This document shows positions 17,851 through 26,444 of a DNA stretch of 64,000 nt, piece after piece (position 1 is the stretch's first letter; every line of letters begins with the position of its first letter). The stretch lies in the NCBI GenBank assembly GCA_036770305.1, contig DAIPJL010000001.1:4433-68432 (forward strand), written 5' to 3'. The stretch is from UBA6144 sp036770305 (lineage in GTDB: Bacteria > Bdellovibrionota > Bacteriovoracia > Bacteriovoracales > Bacteriovoracaceae). Below the pieces are notes generated by a model, which was given only the letters and a program-made list of their open reading frames with translations, made no database searches and was not told the origin of the DNA. Both the position numbers and the translations under genes were made by a program.

Positions 17851-19643
17851 GCATTAGCACTCTTGTTCGATTCATTTTCTCCGTCGTGCTCGCCACCCTC
17901 CCGGTGGCGTCGACCTTTTCCTACGTGCAGTCTGAGTCCACCCAGCGCGTCCCCATCCGCTGGGCCCGGCCAAGCGCCACCCTCGCGATCGACTCCTCCG
18001 GCGTCCAAGATGTTTCGCCGGCGCTAGCGACGTCGATCTTCGCCACTTCCCTGGGACACTGGGCCAGCTCCGTGCCCTTTAGCCTACAGCCGGTGGCCGC
18101 GGGCCAGAACCAGCTGAGCTACTCGAGCGACGCGCGCTACTTCGGCCCGGGAGTGGTGGCGGTGACCATGCTCTCGTACGCGCCGGGTGATGGCCGCATC
18201 ACCGGGGGATCGATCCTGATGAACCAGACGGCGTTCCGCGCCTTCTGCTTCACCGCGGATCCGGCGGCGACGCCGTGTACGGCTCCCGGTCGTTTCTGGG
18301 ACACGCCGATCTTTCTCGGTGACGTCATCTCCCACGAGCTCGGCCACTTCATGGGCCTGGGCCACTCGGAGGTCCGCGACGCGACCATGCTCTTCTCGGC
18401 CTTCCGCGGCCAGAGCACGCCGCACGCGGACGACGTGGCCGGCGTGCGCCACATCTACGCCCGCGCGCAGAGCGGGAGCATCAGCGGCACCGTCCAGGGC
18501 GGCAGCGCGGTGGGCGTCTTCGGCGCACACGTGCAGGCCATCAGCCTGCGCACCGGCAAGGTCGCCGCGGCGGCGCTCAGTGACGAAAGCGGTGCCTTTC
18601 GCATCCATGGCCTCGACCTCGAGGACAGCTACCATCTCTACGTCGAACCACTGCGCCGCCTCGACGCGCTTCCGGACGCGTACCGGAGTTTCAAGGCGAG
18701 TTTCTGTCCGGGGAACTTCGTCGGGAGTTTCTTCGAGGCGTGTTCTGGCAATGGCCGTGGGAAGCCACAGCGGATCTCGCTCACGAGCGCGCGGCCCTCG
18801 CGCGACGTGGGCGTCGTCTCCATCCGGTGCCAGCTCCGCGTCGGCGAGGAGTACATGGCAGCGAAGCTGAACGAGAAGCGCGGGCGCTACGAGTTTCTCG
18901 CAACGCCGGCGGAGCCCGAGCGCTCCTTCGTGGGCCTCTACTTCGCGAAAGACGAACTGCGGACCGACGTCTTCGACGAGACCGTCGCCGACGAGGTTCG
19001 CATCGACCTGCGAGGCCTTTCCGTGCCGCTCGCGGGCCACCAGCTCGAGCTCAGCTTGCTCACCACGAGCCTCGGCTCGGCCCTCGATCTGTCGGTGAGC
19101 ATCGCCGGGCCCTTCGGCACCGTCCGCGATCCGGATCGCCTCGTCCTCGACGGTGTGCCCCAGCCGGCGCGTGAGCCGGGGACGCAGAAGCGCATCTACG
19201 AGCGCCGCTGGTCGTACCCGCTCTCGGCGACCGCGGGCCAGAACGTCTTCGTGGTGAAGCTCTCGCCGCGCGCGCTGACCACGAACGAGACGCTTCGGGA
19301 CATGGCGTCCTTCGAAAATTTCGGCATCCGCGACAGGCCGTGGCTGCTCCAGACGCGCATCGTGAGCGGCGGCGTCGCGCGCTTCCTCGAGACGGCGCCG
19401 GTGGTACAGGACAACCGCAGCTGCCTCGACGCTCCCTTCACCTTCGCGGTGAAGGCCAACGGCGTGGCCGCGGCCACGCTCGACGGCCGGAGCGAAGAGG
19501 CCGGTGGTGAGGAGGCGAAGTCCCAGGCCGTGGCCTGCGGCACCGTCGGTGCGCCGCCTTCGGGTGGCGGCGGAACCCTCGTCGTCCTCGCGCTCGGTTT
19601 CCTGTGCGCGTTCCTTGGCCCGCGGCGGTCTGCAATCTCCTGA
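17826..19643 (+). CDS. Matrixin-type zinc metalloprotease with C-terminal sorting-like tail
   Basis: A secreted metzincin-type protease of 605 residues. The zinc motif HELGHFMGLGHS covers residues 170-181 (ligands H170, H174, H180; catalytic E171), followed by the Met-turn in ATMLFS. The catalytic domain is preceded by a signal peptide (hydrophobic core FIFSVVLATLPVAS) and followed by a carboxypeptidase-regulatory-like beta-sandwich (GSISGTVQGG...) and further beta-rich sequence. The end reads SGGGGTLVVLALGFLCAFL then GPRRSAIS: a Gly-rich stretch, hydrophobic helix and arginines, resembling GlyGly-CTERM-type signals. The start is GTG 17826 within the previous gene; GTG 17886 is possible but would truncate the signal peptide. 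Confidence 0.85.
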   Translation: MEARKREVGISTLVRFIFSVVLATLPVASTFSYVQSESTQRVPIRWARPSATLAIDSSGVQDVSPALATSIFATSLGHWASSVPFSLQPVAAGQNQLSYSSDARYFGPGVVAVTMLSYAPGDGRITGGSILMNQTAFRAFCFTADPAATPCTAPGRFWDTPIFLGDVISHELGHFMGLGHSEVRDATMLFSAFRGQSTPHADDVAGVRHIYARAQSGSISGTVQGGSAVGVFGAHVQAISLRTGKVAAAALSDESGAFRIHGLDLEDSYHLYVEPLRRLDALPDAYRSFKASFCPGNFVGSFFEACSGNGRGKPQRISLTSARPSRDVGVVSIRCQLRVGEEYMAAKLNEKRGRYEFLATPAEPERSFVGLYFAKDELRTDVFDETVADEVRIDLRGLSVPLAGHQLELSLLTTSLGSALDLSVSIAGPFGTVRDPDRLVLDGVPQPAREPGTQKRIYERRWSYPLSATAGQNVFVVKLSPRALTTNETLRDMASFENFGIRDRPWLLQTRIVSGGVARFLETAPVVQDNRSCLDAPFTFAVKANGVAAATLDGRSEEAGGEEAKSQAVACGTVGAPPSGGGGTLVVLALGFLCAFLGPRRSAIS

Positions 19644-19659
19644 AGAAGGTCTTTGTCTT

Positions 19660-19696
19660 CATCCGTTGTGTTTTGTAGAATTTCAGCACACGGATG
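19660..19696 (+). other. Inverted repeat before the AMIN-like gene
   Basis: CATCCGTTGTG (19660-19670) pairs with CACACGGATG (19687-19696) in a 10-base-pair stem with one bulged T and a 16-base loop. There is no following T run, and the right arm abuts the ribosome site GGAGG (19696-19700), so it could occlude that site or act as a weak 3' hairpin for the protease gene. Confidence 0.4.
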
Positions 19697-19705
19697 GAGG
19701 CGCGC

Positions 19706-20173
19706 ATGAGATACCTGTTTGTTTTTGTCGGACTCTTGGCCACGCAGGCCTTCGCCCAGAACCTCAACGACGAGCGCATCTGGAAGCTCGTCTCCCGCAA
19801 GAAGTCGATCTACCTCAGCCACGGCGTGTTCCACCAGAACCAGGGCCCGGCGACGAAGGTCACGGCGATCCGCAGTTCGTGGGTCCCCGACCGCGGCTAC
19901 GAGCGCGTGGTGATCGACTTCGAAGGCCCGGCGATTCCGCGCTTGTACGGCCACATCTCCGAGGGCGAGCAGAAGATCTCCATCGACTTCTTCAACACCG
20001 GCGTCCTGCCGGCGCTGAAGTCGCTCGCGAACACGAAGTACGTGAAAGCCGTCGACTTCCTCGCCATCGAAAAAGACCAGCTCACGATGGAGATGCAGCT
20101 CAAGCAGAAGCTGAACTACGACGTTTTTTTCCTCGAGTCGCCGGGGCGCCTGGTCATTGACATCCGACCCTGA
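19706..20173 (+). CDS. Periplasmic AMIN-domain-like protein
   Basis: A 155-residue exported protein: signal peptide MRYLFVFVGLLATQAFA, then one compact beta-rich domain with the pattern VTAIRSSWVPDRGYERVVIDFEG...ISIDFFNTGV...RLVIDIRP. The alternating strands and final (V/I)DI resemble AMIN domains, which target secretins or amidases to peptidoglycan or the outer membrane. ATG 19706 is preceded by GGAGG at 19696-19700; an in-frame upstream ATG at 19694 overlaps that site. It lies between the protease and lon without obvious functional link. The AMIN assignment is moderate. Confidence 0.7.
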   Translation: MRYLFVFVGLLATQAFAQNLNDERIWKLVSRKKSIYLSHGVFHQNQGPATKVTAIRSSWVPDRGYERVVIDFEGPAIPRLYGHISEGEQKISIDFFNTGVLPALKSLANTKYVKAVDFLAIEKDQLTMEMQLKQKLNYDVFFLESPGRLVIDIRP

Positions 20174-20228
20174 ACGTCCATCTTTCCCCTAGACCCTTAC
20201 CGCAGCGACAGCTGTGCGGAGACCCACC

Positions 20229-22814
20229 ATGAGCAAAGAAAAGAAAACCATGAAGGCCAACTCGGACGCGCAGTTCCTTGGGGAAATCCCTTCGGAGGTC
20301 GTGATCATTCCGATCGTGAACAGTCCGATCTTCCCGGGGATGATCGCGCCGATCATCCTCTCGGAGGACAAGTACACCTCCGAGCTCGACACCTACCTCG
20401 CGCGCCACAACTACATCGCTCTGAACCTCGTGAAGTTCAAGGACCACGAGAACTCGCACCACCACCCGCCGACGGAGATGGACGAGGCGCCGCACGACGA
20501 CGACGATGCCATCGAGCACGACATCGAAGGCGCGCCGGAGACCACCAACAAGCCGCTCACGCCGCACGACATCTACAAGGTCGGCGTGCTCTGCAAGATC
20601 GTCAAGAAACTCAAGCTCCCCGACGGCAGCGTGAACCTCCTCGTGCACGGCATGCGCCGCTACCGCGCCCTCGAGTACACCGGAGACGCCCCGCTGCTGC
20701 TGTGCCGGCCCGAGATCTTCAGTGACATCCACGAGGCCGACGAAGAGCTCGACGCGTACACGCGCTCGGTGATCAACCAGGTGAAGAAGCTCAGCGAGAT
20801 CAACCCCTACTTCAACGAAGAGATGAAGCTCGCGATGCTCAACTCGCCCTCGCCGGGGAGCCTCGCCGACCTCGTCGCCTTCGCGCTCTCCCTCGACGTC
20901 CCCGAAGCCCAGGACTTCCTCGAGACCCTCGTCGTGAAGAAGCGCTTCGCGAAGCTCCTCGTGTACCTCAAGCGCGAGAAGGACGTCGCCGACATCCAGA
21001 AGAAGATCACCGACGAAGTCAACGACAAGGTGAACAAGTACCAGCGCGAGTACTTCCTGCGCGAGCAGCTCAAGGTCATCCGCAATGAGCTCGGCCTCGA
21101 CGAAGACGAGAAGGCCAAGGACATGAAGAAGCTCAAGGAGGGCATCGAAGCCGCGGGCCTTCCCGAGGACGCGCTTAAGGTCGCGCTCGAGGAGCTCGAC
21201 CGCCTCGAGTCGATCCCGGACAGCTCGCCGGAGTACAACGTCACGCGCACCTACCTCCAGTGGATGGTGCAGTTGCCGTGGAACAAGGGTTCGAAGGAGT
21301 CCGTCGACATCGTCGCCGCTCGCAAGATGCTCGAGAAGGACCACTACGGCCTGGAGAAGGCCAAGGAGCGCATCCTCGAGTACCTCGCGGTTCGTAAGCT
21401 CAAGCCCGAGTACGATGGAACGATCCTCTGCCTCTCGGGCCCTCCGGGGGTCGGCAAGACCTCACTGGGCCAGAGCATCGCCCACGCCCTCGGTCGCAAG
21501 TTCTACCGCTTCTCCCTCGGCGGCATGCGCGACGAAGCGGAGATCAAGGGCCACCGCAAGACCTACGTCGGTGCCATGCCCGGCAAGGTCATCCAGGCGC
21601 TCAAGCGCGTCGAGGTGAACAACCCGGTGATCATGCTCGACGAGATCGACAAGCTCGGGAAGAGCTACCAGGGGGACCCGGCGTCGGCGCTCCTCGAGGT
21701 GCTCGATCCGGAGCAGAACAAGACCTTCATCGACAACTACCTCGACGTGCCCTTCGACCTCTCGAAGGTGCTCTTCATCGCCACGGCGAACTACGTCGGC
21801 GAGATCCCGGAAGCGCTCCTCGACCGCATGGAACTCATCGAGATCTCCGGCTACACGCTCGAGGAGAAGCTCTCGATCGTCACGAAGTGGGTGATCCCGA
21901 AGCAGCTCAAGAAGCACGGCCTCACGACCAAGGATGTTCGTTTCTCCGTGCCTCTTCTGAAATCGCTCATCGCCGACTACGCCCGCGAGCCGGGCGTACG
22001 GGTGATGGAGCAGCTCATCGCGAAGCTCTGCCGCCGCGCGGCCCTCGAGAAGGTCTCCGGGAAAAAGCGTTCGGCGTTCTCGCCGACGCCGGCTGACCTC
22101 GAGAAGATCATCGGTAGCAAGCGCTTCGAGACCGACAAGGCCGAGAAGCCGCTCATGCCCGGCGTGGTCACGGGCCTCGCCTGGACCTCCTTCGGCGGCG
22201 ACATCCTCTTCATCGAATCGATCCCGCTCAAGGGCAAGGGCTTCAAACTCACGGGTCAGCTGGGTGACGTCATGAACGAGTCGGCGAACCTCGCGTACAG
22301 CTACGTGAAGAAGATGCTCCAGGACGAGATGGAGCTGCAGAAAGCAAAAGAGAAGAAAGCGAAGCCGGCGCCGAAGCGCACCGGCAAGATGATCAACGTC
22401 CCCGCGAACCCGGCGGACGTGCTAAAGGTCACGCCACCCACAGTGGCGGAGGAGGCGACGGACTTCCTCGCGACCCACGAGATCCACCTCCACCTGCCCG
22501 CGGGCGCGACGCCGAAGGACGGCCCGTCGGCGGGGATCACCATGGCCCTCGCGCTCTACAGCCTCGCGACGAAGAAGAAAGTCCGCGGTGACGTGGCGAT
22601 GACCGGCGAGCTTTCGCTAACGGGGAAAGTGCTCCCGGTCGGCGGGATCAAAGAAAAAGTTCTCGCGGCGAAGCGCGCGGGCATCAAGGAGATCATCCTT
22701 CCGTGGCAGAACGAGAAGGACCTCAAGGAAGTCCCCGAGCGGCACCGCAAGGGCCTGCGCTTCCACCCTGTGCGGCACTTCGACGAAGTGCTGCGGATCG
22801 CGTTGCGGAAGTAG
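20229..22814 (+). CDS. lon: ATP-dependent protease Lon
   Basis: Lon degrades misfolded and regulatory proteins in the cytosol as a homohexamer. The 861 residues show the N-terminal substrate domain, coiled-coil region, AAA+ module with Walker A GPPGVGKTS and Walker B VIMLDEIDKLG, and the C-terminal protease domain with catalytic Ser in PKDGPSAGITMA and Lys in GGIKEKVLAAKRAG. An unusual His/Asp/Glu-rich insertion (about residues 72-104, containing SHHHPP and HDDDDAIEHD) interrupts the N-terminal domain. A second low-complexity Lys-rich insert precedes the protease domain. ATG 20229 is chosen over an earlier in-frame codon at 20214. Confidence 0.96.
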   Translation: MSKEKKTMKANSDAQFLGEIPSEVVIIPIVNSPIFPGMIAPIILSEDKYTSELDTYLARHNYIALNLVKFKDHENSHHHPPTEMDEAPHDDDDAIEHDIEGAPETTNKPLTPHDIYKVGVLCKIVKKLKLPDGSVNLLVHGMRRYRALEYTGDAPLLLCRPEIFSDIHEADEELDAYTRSVINQVKKLSEINPYFNEEMKLAMLNSPSPGSLADLVAFALSLDVPEAQDFLETLVVKKRFAKLLVYLKREKDVADIQKKITDEVNDKVNKYQREYFLREQLKVIRNELGLDEDEKAKDMKKLKEGIEAAGLPEDALKVALEELDRLESIPDSSPEYNVTRTYLQWMVQLPWNKGSKESVDIVAARKMLEKDHYGLEKAKERILEYLAVRKLKPEYDGTILCLSGPPGVGKTSLGQSIAHALGRKFYRFSLGGMRDEAEIKGHRKTYVGAMPGKVIQALKRVEVNNPVIMLDEIDKLGKSYQGDPASALLEVLDPEQNKTFIDNYLDVPFDLSKVLFIATANYVGEIPEALLDRMELIEISGYTLEEKLSIVTKWVIPKQLKKHGLTTKDVRFSVPLLKSLIADYAREPGVRVMEQLIAKLCRRAALEKVSGKKRSAFSPTPADLEKIIGSKRFETDKAEKPLMPGVVTGLAWTSFGGDILFIESIPLKGKGFKLTGQLGDVMNESANLAYSYVKKMLQDEMELQKAKEKKAKPAPKRTGKMINVPANPADVLKVTPPTVAEEATDFLATHEIHLHLPAGATPKDGPSAGITMALALYSLATKKKVRGDVAMTGELSLTGKVLPVGGIKEKVLAAKRAGIKEIILPWQNEKDLKEVPERHRKGLRFHPVRHFDEVLRIALRK

Positions 22815-22843
22815 TCTCTTTGCCGCGCGGACAAAGGTAAGGC

Positions 22844-24397
22844 ATGGGCTCGTTTCTAAGGCTTGTCGTCGCGGCTCTCGGCTGGCAGGCCATCCAGGAC
22901 TTCTTCCGGCACCGGCGGGTGCGGGACCTCGGCGTCTGTGGCCTCTACCTCGGGGCCGCGTACCTGGTGTTCTCGCCCTCCTACGCGAACCTCGACTTCT
23001 TCTGGGACGACGAAGCCTTCATCTTTTCGAATCCGCAGGTAATCAACGCCCCTTCTTGGTCCTCCTTCTGGGAGTACGGCGGGAAGTTCTCCAAGGCCTG
23101 GCCCTTGAGCTACAGCGTCTACTGGATGATGATCAACTACTTCCCCGACTCGGGCATGATCTTCTACAAGTCGGTGAACATCTTCCTCCACGCGCTCAAC
23201 GGCTTCGTGCTCTTCGTGATCTTTCGCCGGATTCGACTGCCCCGGCCCTTCTTCCTCGCGATGATCTTCCTCGCGCACCCGCTGCAGGTGGAAGTCGTCA
23301 GCTGGGTTATGCAGCTTCAGACGATCATCGCCGGCTTCTTCGCGCTCCTTTCGATGTACTGCTTCCTGCTCTTCGGGAAGCGCCGAGCGATCTGGCCCTA
23401 CACCTTCGCGTACCTCTTCTTCTTCCTCTCACTCCAGGCCAAGAGCATCGCCGTCGCCCTCCCCGTCCTCTTCTGCTACGTCATCTGGTACTGCCGGCGT
23501 CCGCTGCGCTACTACCTCGTGCTCGTGCCCTTCCTCCTCATGAGCACCCAGGCGGCGCTGCGGAGCGTGCGCGGGACGAGCCTCATGCTCGAGCGACTCA
23601 ACTACGAGCTCATCGAAACGGGCCAGTTCGCGCGGCCGGGTGACCGCCGCCTCGCCGCCAACCGCGACCACGGCTCGGACCTCAACTCCATCACGCCCTG
23701 GCGCGACGAGCACTTCTTCAACTTCAACAACTACCTCTGGGAGTCTCGCCGGCCGGAGCGCTCCATCAGCTTCAAGCGCTCGAAAGTTTTGCAGAAGGCG
23801 ATCGTCCACTATCCGACGAAGATCGTGCTCCCGGTGGGCCTCGCGTTCATCTACTCGCAGGCACCGGAGCACCCGCTCCTGGTGGGGGCGATGTGCTTCC
23901 TGCTCTTCGGCCTTCCCGTCGTGCTCTACGTCCTCAATCGCCGCCGGATCGTTTTCGCGGTTCCGGTGCTGCTCGTGGCGACGCTGCTGCCGGTCTGCGG
24001 CCTGAGCTACATCGGCTTCTTCTCCTGGTCCTACGTCGCTGACCGCTACGCCTACCTCGCGGTCATCGCGCTGCCGCTGCTCCTGGGCATCTGGGCGCGC
24101 AAGTCCCACGACTTCGCCTACGCCGTGAAGGTCTACCTCGTGCTCGTGCTCTGCCTGAGCTACTGGTACGGCTACAAGTTCAACAATCCCCTGCGGCTCT
24201 ACGCCGAGGCGCTCAACCATCGCTCGGACGCGGCGATGTACTCGCTCTACTTCGAAGAGCACCTCAGCCAGAACCTCATCCCCGAGGCGGAGGACGTGCT
24301 CAACGAAGCGGCCCGCAAGTTCCCCGATGATCCGAAGTTCAAGGCCGACCGCGTGCGCCTGGAGATCTACAAGAAGTACCTGAAGGGGTCGAACTAG
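22844..24397 (+). CDS. GT-C-like polytopic membrane protein with TPR-like tail
   Basis: A 517-residue inner-membrane protein with about ten hydrophobic segments and a soluble helical C-terminus (roughly 455-517, EDVLNEAARKFPDDPKFKA) of TPR type. The first periplasmic loop carries LDFFWDDEAFIFSNP, an acidic pair in the place where GT-C lipid-sugar transferases keep their DE/DD motif, and PLQVEVVSWVMQ follows; this layout matches the TMTC/PMT superfamily, which glycosylates proteins outside the cytoplasm. It converges on the pilin-like genes (4-base overlap), so pilin glycosylation is an attractive but unproven role. Ribosome site AAGGTAAGG precedes ATG 22844. Confidence 0.75.
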   Translation: MGSFLRLVVAALGWQAIQDFFRHRRVRDLGVCGLYLGAAYLVFSPSYANLDFFWDDEAFIFSNPQVINAPSWSSFWEYGGKFSKAWPLSYSVYWMMINYFPDSGMIFYKSVNIFLHALNGFVLFVIFRRIRLPRPFFLAMIFLAHPLQVEVVSWVMQLQTIIAGFFALLSMYCFLLFGKRRAIWPYTFAYLFFFLSLQAKSIAVALPVLFCYVIWYCRRPLRYYLVLVPFLLMSTQAALRSVRGTSLMLERLNYELIETGQFARPGDRRLAANRDHGSDLNSITPWRDEHFFNFNNYLWESRRPERSISFKRSKVLQKAIVHYPTKIVLPVGLAFIYSQAPEHPLLVGAMCFLLFGLPVVLYVLNRRRIVFAVPVLLVATLLPVCGLSYIGFFSWSYVADRYAYLAVIALPLLLGIWARKSHDFAYAVKVYLVLVLCLSYWYGYKFNNPLRLYAEALNHRSDAAMYSLYFEEHLSQNLIPEAEDVLNEAARKFPDDPKFKADRVRLEIYKKYLKGSN

Positions 24398-24987
24398 TAG
24401 GTCGTCGAGGTGTTCGGAGACTTGGCGCAGGCGGCGATCTGCAAGGGCGTCGCGATCCTTCGGACGACGAAGGCGTCGAGTCGCTCGGTAATTTTGATGG
24501 TCGAGCTGGAGTTACTATCTACGCGCTTTTCAAGAGTTACTGTTAGAGTTAGTAATGAAGGAAGGTCTGGTCCAGCTGGTGCGGCAGTCGTATAGGAAAT
24601 ACGGTGTATCCGCATGAAAGGTGATATTCCAGTTAGATTCGGATCCCACGAGCCCCCACCGATTTGCATTTTATTTATTTTTGCTCCGGTGGGATTGCAG
24701 TTGAAGCCCGAAGCACACTCCATTAGATAGCCCGTAAGGTCTCCAGTTGTTGGAAGAAGCCGAAAGTTAGCGTTACAGTGCGGCGGCGAGAGCACCAGCG
24801 CGCTGATGAGCGAGAGTGCGCGTGCCTCGTCTGTTTTTGTTGTCATAAATCTTTTGTTCTTATCGATGTTTTTCGACTGGGAGGCGAGGTAGATACCGGC
24901 CATGGTGAGGAGAGTGAGCACGAGGATCGTAGCCGGGATGGCTGAGCCTCGTTGGTTGCGGAAGATTCTGCGGCACAAGTTCATCAT
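24394..24987 (-). CDS. PilX-like minor pilin protein
   Basis: Third gene of a pilin-like operon, 197 residues. The N-terminus (NQRGSAIPATILVLTLLTMAGIYLAS) has the hydrophobic pilin helix after a Gly but lacks the GFTLxE signature, as in PilX/GspK-like minor components. It shares with the two upstream genes the motif HCNANF, a downstream C-x(3-4)-C pair and a Cys near the C-terminus (IAACAKS), suggesting a common disulfide-bonded fold. Two tandem ATGs (24985-24987 and 24982-24984) follow AAGGAAAA. Its middle is clearly more AT-rich than its neighbours. Its 3' end overlaps the convergent membrane-protein gene by 4 bases. Confidence 0.75.
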   Translation of the reverse strand: MMNLCRRIFRNQRGSAIPATILVLTLLTMAGIYLASQSKNIDKNKRFMTTKTDEARALSLISALVLSPPHCNANFRLLPTTGDLTGYLMECASGFNCNPTGAKINKMQIGGGSWDPNLTGISPFMRIHRISYTTAAPAGPDLPSLLTLTVTLEKRVDSNSSSTIKITERLDAFVVRRIATPLQIAACAKSPNTSTTY

Positions 24988-25002
24988 GCTTTTCCTTGAA
25001 TC

Positions 25003-25581
25003 CTAATCGATCACCGTCGTGTTCCATGCCTTAGGACATCCTAAAACACTGCCGCCGTTCATCACGACCGGCACACCGAACTTGAGGTTGTTGTTCTTCG
25101 TCGTAGCGCCGTCGAAGGTCTGGATGTTCACGTCGAGCGTGAGCGACCCGAGAGCGCGACCCGTCACCGCCGCCACCGTGTAGCGCGCCGACGCGAGGCG
25201 GATGTTGTTGCCCATCTGTGTCTGCGCGAGCTTCCAGGAGGTCGTGACCACCGGGTAGAGCACGGCGGAGGTGCCGGAGCCGTTGCAGGTTCCGGAGGTG
25301 CAGCGTCGGATGGCGCCGGCGGGGAGGTTGACGTTCGTCCCCGCCGCGAGGCCGCGGAAGTTCGCGTTGCAGTGGCTACTGTTCACCATCAGCGCCGAGA
25401 TGTTGTTCACGGCGAGGGAGTAGGCGTTGGTGATCGAGGACTTCGTGGCCATCTTCTGGTTGCTGCCGGTGAGCTGCATGAGGCCGACGATGGCGCCGCC
25501 GAGGATCGCGACGCCGATGAGGATGTCGATGAGCCCCATGCCCTGCTGATCCGTCGGAAGTTTTCGCACCAGTGAGTTCAT
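25003..25581 (-). CDS. Type IV pilin-like protein (PilV/PilW class)
   Basis: 192 residues with a prepilin-type leader: positively charged start, then QQG^MGLIDILIGVAILGG; an Asp replaces the usual Glu5. The cleaved helix is followed by a globular domain containing HCNANF, RRCTSGTCNG and GCPKAW, in register with the paralogue encoded upstream. Such proteins are minor pseudopilins that initiate or cap a type IV pilus or type II secretion pseudopilus. The ribosome site overlaps the stop of the preceding gene, so translation is coupled. The processing enzyme is not in the window. Confidence 0.82.
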   Translation of the reverse strand: MNSLVRKLPTDQQGMGLIDILIGVAILGGAIVGLMQLTGSNQKMATKSSITNAYSLAVNNISALMVNSSHCNANFRGLAAGTNVNLPAGAIRRCTSGTCNGSGTSAVLYPVVTTSWKLAQTQMGNNIRLASARYTVAAVTGRALGSLTLDVNIQTFDGATTKNNNLKFGVPVVMNGGSVLGCPKAWNTTVID

Positions 25582-25590
25582 GCCATTCTC

Positions 25591-26190
25591 CTAGAGCACC
25601 GTGCTCATCCACTTCGTTGGACAGCCGACGATGGTGGAGCCGTTGACGATCACCGGGACGCTGAACACTTCGACCTTCGACTTGCCACTGGAGAGGTTCT
25701 TCTCTTTGCGCTCGAGGGTTACGCTGAGCTGCAGGGTCAAGAGGCGCGTGCCGACGGCGGAGTTGCTCACCTGGTAACTGAGGGCGCGCAGGCGGATGGT
25801 GTCGGAGATTTTGGTGACGTTCTGCTGCCAGGAGGTCGTCACCACGGGGTAGTGCACGACGGCGGTGCCGGTGGTGCGGCAGTTGCCCGACTGGCATCTG
25901 CGGAATCCGCCCGGGCTGGTGATGGTTTGCGTCCCGGTGGGTCGGTTGTAGAAATTCGCATTGCAGTGTGCGGGGTTCGCGAGCATCGAGTGGATCTCGA
26001 CGTGCACCTGGCTTACGTCTTCCACGGTTTTGGCGGATTTCAACACCTTCGACGAATCGAGAGTGATCTGGGATGCGATGAGGCCGATGATCCCTAGGAG
26101 GCCAAGCGCGATGAGGATTTCGACGAGAGTGAAACCCTGTTCCTTACCCAAAACAGCATTTAGGTCGCGACGTAGCTTGTTCAAGAGCAT
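25591..26190 (-). CDS. Type IV pilin-like protein with canonical N-methylation motif
   Basis: First gene of the pilin-like operon, 199 residues. It has the canonical prepilin signature KEQG^FTLVEILIALGLLGI with Glu5, then a globular domain with HCNANF, RRCQSGNCRT, HYPVVTTSWQQ and GCPTKW. The last three motifs match the next gene closely, so the two arose by duplication. It is probably a minor pilin working with the PilQ-type apparatus whose 3' end opens the window. AAAGGG lies immediately before the ATG and a good promoter is upstream. Confidence 0.87.
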   Translation of the reverse strand: MLLNKLRRDLNAVLGKEQGFTLVEILIALGLLGIIGLIASQITLDSSKVLKSAKTVEDVSQVHVEIHSMLANPAHCNANFYNRPTGTQTITSPGGFRRCQSGNCRTTGTAVVHYPVVTTSWQQNVTKISDTIRLRALSYQVSNSAVGTRLLTLQLSVTLERKEKNLSSGKSKVEVFSVPVIVNGSTIVGCPTKWMSTVL

Positions 26191-26210
26191 CCCTTTAAAG
26201 GTGTCCTATT

Positions 26211-26239
26211 ATTATAAGTCGCTAAGCTATTGGAACCAA
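26211..26239 (-). promoter_or_regulatory. Promoter of the pilin-like operon
   Basis: On the minus strand TTGGTT (26234-26239) and a perfect TATAAT (26211-26216) are spaced by 17 bases. The expected start leaves a short leader of roughly 14 bases before the ATG at 26190, just enough for the AAAGGG ribosome site. Confidence 0.6.
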
Positions 26240-26380
26240 GCAGATACCCCTTCGGCACAAGAATTCAGCTAGTTAACCGAAGCTCAGGGGTGAGAAGTGC
26301 CCAGATTAATCAGCAATTCTTAACGGAGGGGCATTTTATCGGGACAAGGGTGAGTGCAGGGAGGTGGAAGGGCAAAGAAG

Positions 26381-26426
26381 GCGGCATCTTGTTCTCAGGC
26401 CTCTTAGGCGAAAAACAAGATGCCGC
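26381..26426 (-). terminator. Long perfect hairpin downstream of rpoZ
   Basis: GCGGCATCTTGTT (26381-26393) and AACAAGATGCCGC (26414-26426) form a 13-base perfect stem around a 20-base loop. It begins 18 bases past the rpoZ stop on the minus strand and is followed there by CTTCTTTG, only a weak T tract. It most likely ends or stabilises the rpoZ transcript. The rest of 26240-26444 holds no gene I can support. Confidence 0.55.
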
Positions 26427-26444
26427 AAGGTGTGAGAGAGAATT

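Noticed and set aside
20157..20213. TTGACA and CCCCTAGA before lon as a heat-shock promoter
   Set aside because: Spacing of about 23 bases and poor -10 match; lon is often heat-regulated but the sequence does not show it.
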